Assembly (NCBI GenBank): GCA_021784995.1
Contig: JAJYHA010000269.1
Span: forward strand, 1-6,155
DNA: 6,155 nucleotides
DNA from: Myxococcales bacterium
GTDB lineage: Bacteria > Myxococcota > Myxococcia > Myxococcales > Anaeromyxobacteraceae
Reading direction: 5' to 3'
A program made the translations under genes and the position numbers. Below the pieces are notes generated by a model. It made no database searches. It was not told the origin of the DNA and worked only from the letters and a program-made list of their open reading frames with translations. Within the stretch, counting starts at the first letter, position 1. Each line of letters opens with the position of its first letter. This document shows positions 1-4,845 of the stretch, piece after piece.

Positions 1-108
1 TGCCTGGCTAAGGCGTACTATGGGTGGCAATTTGGAATATCCCTCGATCCAGCTAACCAGACTGGAGCGAGCGCGAGCTGCTCCCAGGACATCCCTAACT
101 TTCCATAG
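1..108 (+). CDS. possible C-terminal end of an unidentified gene, cut by the left edge
   Basis: A reading frame open from base 1 ends at a TAG (106-108) and would encode 35 residues of a C-terminus. The translation looks more like a real protein than a GC-rich shadow frame: it has a mixed aromatic stretch (AYYGWQFGISLDPANQ) and two Cys, and ends ..QDIPNFP. Its codon use differs from the rest of the window: roughly 60% of third positions are G or C, against well over 90% in the genes to the right. I do not recognise the family, and the fragment is too short to assign a function. A second forward frame (to 118) and one reverse frame are also open here, so coding status is a weak call based on residue texture only. 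If real, this would be a low-GC, possibly acquired gene ending just before the J-domain gene. Confidence 0.28.
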   Translation, partial: CLAKAYYGWQFGISLDPANQTGASASCSQDIPNFP

Positions 109-136
109 CTGTCTGTGACCCGCCCATCCATCCAGG

Positions 137-958
137 ATGCTTGTGCGGGACGCACCCAGGCGTGTGCGTCGCGACCATCATCCAAGTAACTGCTGGCCGC
201 CCTGTACCGCCGAGGAACTCTCGCATCGCGTGGATCGGCATCACGGGGCTCTGGTCAAGCTGGCTCCGCGGGCCGACGAGCTGGCCTCCCTCCGGGCGCT
301 GCACGAGCGGCTCGCCGCGGCCGATCACTTCGAGGTGCTCGGGGTGGCCCGCGACGCCGACACCGCGCAGGTGAAGGCCTCCTACTTCCAGCTCGCGCGC
401 CGCTACCACCCGGACGCCGCTCCGGCCGCTGATCCGGACGACGCGAAGCGGCTGCGCGCGGATCTCTTCGCGCGCATCGGGGAGGCGTACCGGGTGCTGG
501 CCGACGAGCGCGCGCGCGCCGAGTACCTGGCGAGGCTCACCACGGGGAGCCTGGGGGACGTGGACGTCTCCGCGATCCTCCGCTCGGAGGAGATCTTCCG
601 GAAGGCGCAGCAGCTCGTGAGCGGCCGGCAGTACGCGGCAGCGCTCGCCGCGCTCGAGGAGGCCACGCGCCTGCACGCGGAGGAGGCGGAGTTCCGGGTC
701 TGGGCCGGCTGGGTGCGCTTCCTGCTGGCCCGCGACCGGCCGCCCCAGGAGCAGCAGCGGCAGCACCAGGAGAGCGCCGCGGCCATCGAGGCCGCGCTGG
801 GCGAGATGCCGCGTTGCCTGTCGGGCTATCTGTTCCTCGGCAAGATGGCCAGGATCATGGGCGACGTCGCGGGCGCGGAGCGCCACCTGCGTCGAGGCCT
901 GGCCCTCGAACCCTCCCACGTCGAGCTCGCCCGCGAGCTGAAGTACTTGAAGAGGTGA
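137..958 (+). CDS. J-domain (DnaJ-like) protein with TPR repeats; N-terminus uncertain
   Basis: This protein probably acts as a co-chaperone or scaffold. Its J domain would stimulate an Hsp70 (DnaK) ATPase and its TPR helices would bind partner proteins; this is family knowledge, not shown here. With the ATG at 137 it has 273 residues. The J domain spans about residues 63-131 (HFEVLGVARDAD through the helix ending RAEYLARL) and contains the diagnostic HPD at 91-93. TPR-like helix pairs follow at about 151-180 and 228-262. There is no Gly/Phe region, no zinc-finger repeats and no DnaJ C-terminal domain, so it is not a canonical DnaJ. The start is doubtful: residues 1-31 use lower-GC codons, are oddly rich in His, Cys and Trp, and have no spaced Shine-Dalgarno. 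The alternative start GTG 230 has GAGGAA 12 bases upstream and begins close to where the composition becomes normal. Similar myxobacterial proteins often carry an extra N-terminal domain, so this copy may be truncated. YhbY follows after 2 bases. Confidence 0.78.
   Translation: MLVRDAPRRVRRDHHPSNCWPPCTAEELSHRVDRHHGALVKLAPRADELASLRALHERLAAADHFEVLGVARDADTAQVKASYFQLARRYHPDAAPAADPDDAKRLRADLFARIGEAYRVLADERARAEYLARLTTGSLGDVDVSAILRSEEIFRKAQQLVSGRQYAAALAALEEATRLHAEEAEFRVWAGWVRFLLARDRPPQEQQRQHQESAAAIEAALGEMPRCLSGYLFLGKMARIMGDVAGAERHLRRGLALEPSHVELARELKYLKR
149..170 (+). other. 7-bp hairpin between the left-edge frame and the J-domain gene
   Basis: GACGCAC (149-155) and GTGCGTC (164-170) are perfect complements around an 8-base loop. 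There is no T-run after it, so it is not a classic intrinsic terminator. It could still help end transcription of the gene closing at 108. It lies inside the coding region if the J-domain gene starts at ATG 137, but between genes if that gene starts at GTG 230. Confidence 0.3.
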
Positions 959-960
959 CC

Positions 961-1335
961 GTGCCGGCCTCGACCCACCCCAGGAAGCGCTCGCTGATGC
1001 CGAGCGGCACCCTCCGCAAGCGTCTCCGCGCCGCCGGCCACCACCTGGCGCCGGTGGTGCAAGTGGGCAAGGAGGGCGTCACCGACGGCGTGATCCGGCA
1101 GCTCGACCAGGCCCTCCACGACCACGAGCTGGTGAAGGTGAAGGTCGGGACCGAGAGCCCCGAGGATCGCTTCGAGGCGGCCGAGCGGCTGGCGGCGGGC
1201 GCCGGGGCGCAGGTGGCGCAGATCCTGGGCCGGACGCTCCTGCTCTACCGGAGGCGCCCGCAAGGGGCGCGCTTCGAGCCCGACCCGTCGGTGGAGCCCG
1301 GGCGTGGCCGCGGCTCACCGCGCCGGCCCGGTTAG
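961..1335 (+). CDS. yhbY: YhbY / CRS1-YhbY-domain ribosome assembly RNA-binding protein
   Basis: This is a small KH-like RNA-binding protein of the CRS1/YhbY family, which associates with pre-50S ribosomal particles in E. coli. The GTG at 961 gives 124 residues and has AGAGG 5 bases upstream, overlapping the stop of the preceding gene; an in-frame ATG at 997 is a possible shorter start. The domain covers about residues 17-98. It includes the GxxG-type loop G-K-E-G (36-39) within PVVQVGKEGVTDGVI, the strand HELVKVKV (55-62), and the closing ILGRTLLLYRR (88-98), which matches the family's GKTLVLYR end. Beyond this the protein has a roughly 25-residue polar, Arg/Pro-rich tail not found in the compact E. 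coli form. The last 21 bases overlap the end of the opposite-strand glycosyltransferase gene. It is almost certainly co-transcribed with the J-domain gene. Confidence 0.9.
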   Translation: MPASTHPRKRSLMPSGTLRKRLRAAGHHLAPVVQVGKEGVTDGVIRQLDQALHDHELVKVKVGTESPEDRFEAAERLAAGAGAQVAQILGRTLLLYRRRPQGARFEPDPSVEPGRGRGSPRRPG

Positions 1336-2448
1336 CCGGCGGTCCCGCCGCACCAGGCGCCAGGCCGCGCACGCGAGGAGCAGCCCGAGGGCGAGCGCCG
1401 GCACCGAGCGCTCGAAGGCCCACGCCTCGAGGCGAGGACCTCCCAGGTCGTACATGGGAACGAGGAGCGCCACGCCGACCGCGGCCAGCAGCGCCCGCTC
1501 GCCGCCGCCTGCGCCGCCGAGGGCGCCGTACACGGCCGGGAGCCCGAAGACGTGGTTCTGGATCCACCCCATCGGGCTCGCGAAGGCCGTCGCCCACAGC
1601 AGCAGCGGCTCGCGCGCGTCGCGGCGGCGGAGCGCGAGCAGCCAGCCGAGCAGCGCCACGCACGCCAGCGCCGCCACCGCGGAGGGGATCCCGAGCCGCG
1701 CCGCCACGCCGAAGACGGACTGGTTGCCGGGCGAGGTGATCAGCTCGGGCGAGGTGCCGGTGAGCGAGCGGAACCAGGCGCCGTGGAGCGCGACCGTGCC
1801 GCGGAGCCCGTAGAAGGGGACGGGTGCGAGTACGAGCAGCACCCCCGCCAGCGCGACGCCGCCCAGCACCCGCCCGCGGCGCCGGAGAACGGCGTCGACC
1901 ACCAGGATGGCCGGAGCGAGCTTCAACCCCACCGCGACCGCCAGCAGGGCTCCGGCGGCGACGGGCCTCCGGTCCTCGATCGCGAAGGCGGCGACGAGGA
2001 GGGTGGTCAGCACCAGGTTGACCTGGCCGCAGGCGAACTCCTCCACCAGCGGCCTCGCCAGCGCGAGGAGGGTGCACAGGGCGACCAGGGTGGGCGGGGC
2101 CCCCTGCGTGCGCCGCGCGAGGGACCGCACCAGGAGCACGCCGGAGCCGGCGACCAGGACCAGCCACGCCGCCCGCGCCCAGCCGAGCGGCAGGGCCGCC
2201 AGGGGCGCGAAGAGGAGCGCGGCGCCGGGGGCGTAGCGCCAGGCGAGCCACTCGTCGTCGCGATACAGGGGCGCACCCGAGACCAGCCGGCGCGCCGCGC
2301 GCCAGAACACGGTCAGGTCCTGCCCGTGCCGGGCCGAGACCAGCGCCAGGACGGCGAAGGCGACGAGGGCTATCCAGGTCGCGGCGCGCAGGCCGACTGC
2401 CGCCTCCGCCGGCCTCGCGCCGCGGCCCGTGGGGGCGGAGGAGGGCAC
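1315..2448 (-). CDS. GT87-family (DUF2029) polyprenyl-phosphate-dependent mannosyltransferase-like membrane protein
   Basis: This looks like a multi-span inner-membrane GT-C glycosyltransferase. Characterised relatives (the PimE type) transfer mannose from polyprenyl-phosphate-mannose outside the cytoplasmic membrane; the sugar and acceptor here cannot be told. With GTG 2448 it has 377 residues. After a short polar N-terminus the first span is about residues 22-39. It is followed by the family hallmark QDLTVFWRAARRLVSGAPLY (43-62), whose Asp44 is the likely catalytic base by analogy with PimE. Further marks are WRYAP (70-74), GQVN (141-144), GLKLAP (174-179) and GNQS (241-244), with hydrophobic segments to the end and a basic C-terminus. 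GTG 2448 was chosen because GGAG lies 9 bases upstream; GTG 2466, with no visible Shine-Dalgarno, would add 6 residues. The start is 34 bases after the stop of the small membrane protein gene, so the two are probably one operon. The gene converges on yhbY with a 21-base overlap. Confidence 0.82.
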   Translation of the reverse strand: MPSSAPTGRGARPAEAAVGLRAATWIALVAFAVLALVSARHGQDLTVFWRAARRLVSGAPLYRDDEWLAWRYAPGAALLFAPLAALPLGWARAAWLVLVAGSGVLLVRSLARRTQGAPPTLVALCTLLALARPLVEEFACGQVNLVLTTLLVAAFAIEDRRPVAAGALLAVAVGLKLAPAILVVDAVLRRRGRVLGGVALAGVLLVLAPVPFYGLRGTVALHGAWFRSLTGTSPELITSPGNQSVFGVAARLGIPSAVAALACVALLGWLLALRRRDAREPLLLWATAFASPMGWIQNHVFGLPAVYGALGGAGGGERALLAAVGVALLVPMYDLGGPRLEAWAFERSVPALALGLLLACAAWRLVRRDRRLTGPAR

Positions 2449-2482
2449 GGGGGTCGTCTCCAGCACCGCGCCGGGCCCGGGG

Positions 2483-2749
2483 TCAATGGAGCGTGCGGGA
2501 GCTCCGGCCCTGCGGGCCGCCGTCCTCGACCGCCGCCAGGCCCGCGCGTTCGCGGTGCTCCGGCGCAGGGGGCCTGCCGCGCGATCCGGCGCGCGCCGCC
2601 GCGTCGTTGCCCAGCGCGCGGGAGAGCCGGAGCAGATCTTCGCGGAGCGCTCGGAGGTCGGCCGCGGTCGCGCGCCGCTCGCGGATGCCCTGCACGGCGA
2701 GCGCGATCGCCACCGCGACGAGCAGCGCGCCTGCGAGCGGGAGGAGCAT
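2483..2749 (-). CDS. small single-span membrane protein, unknown function
   Basis: I do not recognise this gene. It encodes 88 residues. An N-terminal hydrophobic segment (about residues 1-19, LLPLAGALLVAVAIALAV) could be a membrane anchor or uncleaved signal. It is followed by an Arg-rich, probably helical and possibly coiled-coil stretch (about 22-49, including ADLRALREDLLRLSRAL). The C-terminal tail is polar and rich in Arg, Pro and Gly. The start is supported by AGGA 7 bases upstream of the ATG. The hydrophobic N-terminus followed by a charged heptad-like region is what a real small protein would show, and is unlike the Arg/Ala/Gly-rich shadow frames of GC-rich DNA. It lies directly upstream of the GT87-like gene on the same strand, so it may share its promoter. 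A perfect inverted repeat sits just ahead of its Shine-Dalgarno. It could be an accessory membrane protein of the glycosyltransferase, but that is only inference from position. Confidence 0.6.
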   Translation of the reverse strand: MLLPLAGALLVAVAIALAVQGIRERRATAADLRALREDLLRLSRALGNDAAARAGSRGRPPAPEHRERAGLAAVEDGGPQGRSSRTLH

Positions 2750-2761
2750 GGCGCCATCCTA

Positions 2762-2796
2762 GCGGCCCCGTCCGGGCCCTTCAAGGACGGGGCCGC
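2762..2796. repeat. perfect 12-bp inverted repeat (hairpin or operator) in the divergent intergenic region
   Basis: GCGGCCCCGTCC (2762-2773) is exactly complementary to GGACGGGGCCGC (2785-2796), with an 11-base spacer that contains the palindrome GGGCCC. It lies between the divergent starts at 2749 (-) and 2860 (+). In a leftward transcript it would form a very stable hairpin ending one base before the AGGA ribosome-binding site of the small membrane protein gene. It could be a 5'-UTR hairpin that limits translation, or a binding site for a dimeric regulator. A terminator role is less likely, because no T-run follows on either strand and no gene reads into it. Confidence 0.6.
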
Positions 2797-2824
2797 GCAG
2801 GGCGCGCCACGCGATATCGTGCGC

Positions 2825-2853
2825 TTGTGCGGCGGCGGCAGGCGCAGTAACGG
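2825..2853 (+). promoter_or_regulatory. possible sigma-70-type promoter for the metallopeptidase-rluA pair
   Basis: TTGTGC (2825-2830) and TAACGG (2848-2853) are separated by 17 bases and resemble loose -35 and -10 boxes. The predicted transcription start would fall at about 2859-2861, on the GTG start of the metallopeptidase gene. This would make the message leaderless, which fits the lack of a convincing Shine-Dalgarno ahead of that GTG. The match to consensus is weak. Confidence 0.25.
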
Positions 2854-2859
2854 TGTCCC

Positions 2860-3432
2860 GTGTCGCGTCACCCCAACATGACGCTCGCCGTGAAGCGGCT
2901 CATCCGCGACGTGGCGGTGCGCCTGCCCGAGCTGGCGCACGTGCGCGCCTCCCGCGTCCTGGTGGTGGCGGGCGAGGCCCGCGGGACGTCGCGGGCCACC
3001 ATCCGGCCGGCGAGCCTGCTCTCGCGGGGCGACGGGGCGCGGCGCCGCTTCGTCCGCGTGCGCGGCCGGCGCATGCTCTACGTGATCACGCTGCGGCCGC
3101 TCTGGTTCGCGGCCTCCACCGCGGACGAGCGCATCGCCACCGTCCTGCACGAGCTCTACCATGCGTCGATGCGCTTCGACGGCTCGCTGCACCCGGGGCG
3201 CCGCCACCGCGCCCTCCCTCGCCGCGCGTACGACCGGCGGATCCGCGTGCTGCTCGGCGACTACCTGGGCCTGGCGCCCGACGAGGTGGTGGCGCCCTTT
3301 CGCGTGGAGGGCATCGTGAAGATCAGGATGTGGCTACGCGCGCCGCCGTTCCGGGGCGGAGGGACGGACCGGGCCGACGTGGACGATCACCTCATGGCCG
3401 GCTACATGCCCATGCGGCGGCGCGCCCGGTGA
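2860..3432 (+). CDS. putative zinc metallopeptidase (HExxH, phage-type putative metallopeptidase family)
   Basis: This is a predicted zincin-like metalloprotease of 190 residues with no signal peptide or membrane span, so it is presumably cytoplasmic; substrate and role are unknown. The core is the helix ERIATVLHELYHAS, with HELYH at residues 97-101: His97 and His101 would bind zinc and Glu98 would activate water. Ahead of it are a strand-rich part (RVLVVAG at 32-38; MLYVITLRPLWF at 72-83) and a basic, probably flexible stretch (about 56-71). Downstream, His111 or His116 may supply a third ligand, but neither fits a textbook spacing. The architecture resembles the uncharacterised 'putative phage metallopeptidase' type of protein found in phages and on bacterial chromosomes; this is family recognition from motif and layout only. 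GTG 2860 gives the full frame but has no clear Shine-Dalgarno; ATG 2878 is an alternative. The rluA-type gene starts 4 bases after its stop, implying co-expression. No phage genes are visible nearby. Confidence 0.72.
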   Translation: MSRHPNMTLAVKRLIRDVAVRLPELAHVRASRVLVVAGEARGTSRATIRPASLLSRGDGARRRFVRVRGRRMLYVITLRPLWFAASTADERIATVLHELYHASMRFDGSLHPGRRHRALPRRAYDRRIRVLLGDYLGLAPDEVVAPFRVEGIVKIRMWLRAPPFRGGGTDRADVDDHLMAGYMPMRRRAR

Positions 3433-3436
3433 CGAG

Positions 3437-4360
3437 ATGAAGCGTGAGATCCGCCTGCCGTCCACGGTGCACGGCCGGCTCGACCGGGCGCTGGCCGACG
3501 CGCTCGGCGTGGGCCGGGCCGTCGTGAAGGAGGCCTTCGCCGCCGGGCGCGTGGCGCTGGGCGGGCGGCGCGCGCGGGGTCGTGACCCCGCCCTCCCGGG
3601 CGCGCTGGTGGTCGTGGAGCTGGAGGGGCGCGGCGGGCCGGTGGTGGCGGAGCCGGAGCTGCCGCTGCGGATCCTGGCGGAGGGCCCCGGCTGGCTGGTC
3701 GCCGACAAGCCGGCGGGGATCGCCACGCACCCGCTGCGCGACGAGGAGCGCGGGACGCTGGCGGGCGCGGTTGTGGCGCGCTACCCGGAGTGCTCCGGCG
3801 CGTCGCCGGAGCCGCGCGACGGAGGCGCCGTCCAGCGGCTCGACCTCGAGACGAGCGGCTGCGTCCTCTTCGCGCGCGCGCGGCCCGCGTGGGAGGCGCT
3901 GCGGGGACAGCTCGCGCGCCGAGAGGTGGAGAAGCGCTACCTGGCGCTCGTGGCCGGACGGGTGGCGGCGGGCGGGGTCTGCTCGGTGGCGCTGGCCGCG
4001 CGTGGCGGAAAGGTGATCCCGGTCCCCGATCCGGACCGGCCGCCGCGGACGACGGGGCGGCCACGTCCGGCCGAGACGCACTACGAGGTGCGGCAGGCCT
4101 TCCCGGAGCACACGCTGCTCGAGGTGCGGATCGTCACCGGAGTCATGCACCAGATCCGGGCCCACCTCGCCCACCTCGGCCACCCGGTGGTCGGTGACCT
4201 GCTCTACGGTGGTCCGGCCGCTGCCATGGAGGGCCTCCCACGGCACTTCCTGCACGCGTCGCTGGTGGGGTTCGAGCGGCCGGAGGGTGGCACGGTGCGC
4301 GTGGAGAGCCCGTTGCCGCCGGAGCTGCAGGCGGTCCTGGAGCGGCTGCCGGCGGCGTGA
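3437..4360 (+). CDS. RluA/RluD-family pseudouridine synthase with S4-like N-terminus
   Basis: The enzyme would convert uridine to pseudouridine in rRNA or tRNA. It has 307 residues, typical of the family. The S4-like RNA-binding region is about residues 11-63 (GRLDRALADALGVGRAVVKE, then AGRVALGG). The catalytic domain begins with LVADKPAGIATHP (87-99). The catalytic Asp is Asp136 in the motif QRLDLETSG (133-141), where the usual HRLD has Gln in place of His. Further family marks are EKRYLALVAG, ETHYEV, the RNA-binding-domain end LLEVRIVTGVMHQIRAHLAHLGHPVVGDLLYGG and the late FLHASLVGF. All core elements are present, so it should be active; which uridine it modifies cannot be told from sequence alone. 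The ATG is 4 bases after the stop of the metallopeptidase gene, so translation is probably coupled. The gene converges on the exbD-B gene with 30 bases between stops and no clear terminator. Confidence 0.9.
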   Translation: MKREIRLPSTVHGRLDRALADALGVGRAVVKEAFAAGRVALGGRRARGRDPALPGALVVVELEGRGGPVVAEPELPLRILAEGPGWLVADKPAGIATHPLRDEERGTLAGAVVARYPECSGASPEPRDGGAVQRLDLETSGCVLFARARPAWEALRGQLARREVEKRYLALVAGRVAAGGVCSVALAARGGKVIPVPDPDRPPRTTGRPRPAETHYEVRQAFPEHTLLEVRIVTGVMHQIRAHLAHLGHPVVGDLLYGGPAAAMEGLPRHFLHASLVGFERPEGGTVRVESPLPPELQAVLERLPAA

Positions 4361-4390
4361 TCGCTCGCGGCCGGACCGGTCGGCGCGCGC

Positions 4391-4843
4391 CTACGGCGCC
4401 GGCGCCGGCGTGGCCGCATCCGGCGTGGCCGGCGGGTCGGTCATCATCCCGATGGTGTTGACGCCGGCGATGTGCGCCAGGTCGAGCACCTTGACCGCCA
4501 GGTCGTACTTGACGGCGTCCTCGGCGTTGAAGAAGAGCACCTTCGAGGGGTGGCCGGCGTACGCGTCGTGCAGGTACGCCATGGCCTCGTCGACCGACTT
4601 CTCCTGGCGGTTCAGCATCACCCGCCCGTCCGCCCTCAAGGTCAGCACGGTCTGGTCCGGAGGGACCTGGTCGGGCGGCACGGGCAGCGCGCTGGGCTCG
4701 TACTCCGGGACGCGCATGAACATCTGCTTCTCGGCCAGCGGCGTCATCACCATGAAGATGATGAGCAGCACCAGCACGACGTCGATGAGCGGCGTGACGT
4801 TGATGTCGGTGACGGGACGCCGGGTCCCCAGCCCCATCGCCAT
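4391..4843 (-). CDS. exbD: ExbD/TolR-family proton-channel subunit, second copy (exbD-B)
   Basis: This is a biopolymer transport protein of the ExbD/TolR family, the small subunit that couples proton flow through ExbB/TolQ to mechanical work across the periplasm. It has 150 residues: a short cytoplasmic N-terminus, one membrane span at about 19-35 (LIDVVLVLLIIFMVMTP), and a periplasmic domain. The family motif TDINVTPLIDVVLVLLIIFM is complete, and Asp21 corresponds to the essential proton-carrying Asp of E. coli ExbD (Asp25) and TolR (Asp23). Two features set it apart from its neighbour: a tandem VPPDQ repeat at 55-64, and a C-terminal Pro/Ala tail (TDPPATPDAATPAPAP). It starts 2 bases after the stop of exbD-A; GGGGAGG about 10 bases upstream serves as ribosome-binding site inside the end of exbD-A. 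It is the last gene of the leftward operon. I use exbD as a family name only; a TolR role is equally possible. Confidence 0.88.
   Translation of the reverse strand: MAMGLGTRRPVTDINVTPLIDVVLVLLIIFMVMTPLAEKQMFMRVPEYEPSALPVPPDQVPPDQTVLTLRADGRVMLNRQEKSVDEAMAYLHDAYAGHPSKVLFFNAEDAVKYDLAVKVLDLAHIAGVNTIGMMTDPPATPDAATPAPAP
4394..4407. repeat. 14-bp perfect palindrome at the 3' end of exbD-B
   Basis: CGGCGCCGGCGCCG reads the same on both strands and lies just inside the exbD-B stop, encoding part of its Ala/Pro tail. It could fold as a 5-bp stem with a 4-base loop. It sits at the junction of the convergent rluA-type and exbD-B genes, where a terminator is expected, but no T-run follows on either strand. 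It may simply reflect GC-rich Ala-Pro codons. Confidence 0.3.
4746..4808 (-). repeat. exbD shared block, copy B (58 of 63 bases identical to 5171-5233)
   Basis: This block encodes the conserved N-terminal motif and membrane span of exbD-B. It matches 5171-5233 at an offset of 425 bases. The first 32 bases are identical, and the last 18 are identical. By my reading there are only five mismatches in all, at 4778, 4784, 4786, 4787 and 4790. Outside the block the two genes diverge strongly, which suggests either strong codon-level constraint or gene conversion after an old duplication. Confidence 0.7.
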
Positions 4844-4845
4844 GG

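Noticed and set aside
95..919. Long open frame on the minus strand opposite the J-domain gene
   Set aside because: Its translation is Arg/Ala/Gly/Leu-rich with no recognisable domain, and the plus strand has a clear HPD-containing J domain. It is a GC-bias shadow.
1079..2251. 390-residue minus-strand frame rich in Arg, Ala, Gly and Pro
   Set aside because: It is a shadow of the GT87-like gene in another frame, with no domain or start signal.
1552..2850. 432-residue open frame on the plus strand across the GT87 and small membrane protein genes
   Set aside because: The sequence is low-complexity, rich in Arg, Gly, Gln and Pro, without hydrophobic core patterns. The minus strand carries membrane spans and the GT87 motifs.
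2449..3207. Extension of the GT87 frame upstream, giving a 630-residue protein
   Set aside because: The extra part is polar, Arg/Pro-rich and antisense to the metallopeptidase, and it covers the small membrane protein gene in another frame. GTG 2448 with GGAG is a better start.
3392..4255. Minus-strand frame opposite the RluA-family gene
   Set aside because: The plus strand shows every RluA motif; the opposite frame has none.
4361..4390. Intrinsic terminator between the converging rluA-type and exbD-B genes
   Set aside because: Only short imperfect stems (around ACCGGT) and no T-run on either strand.
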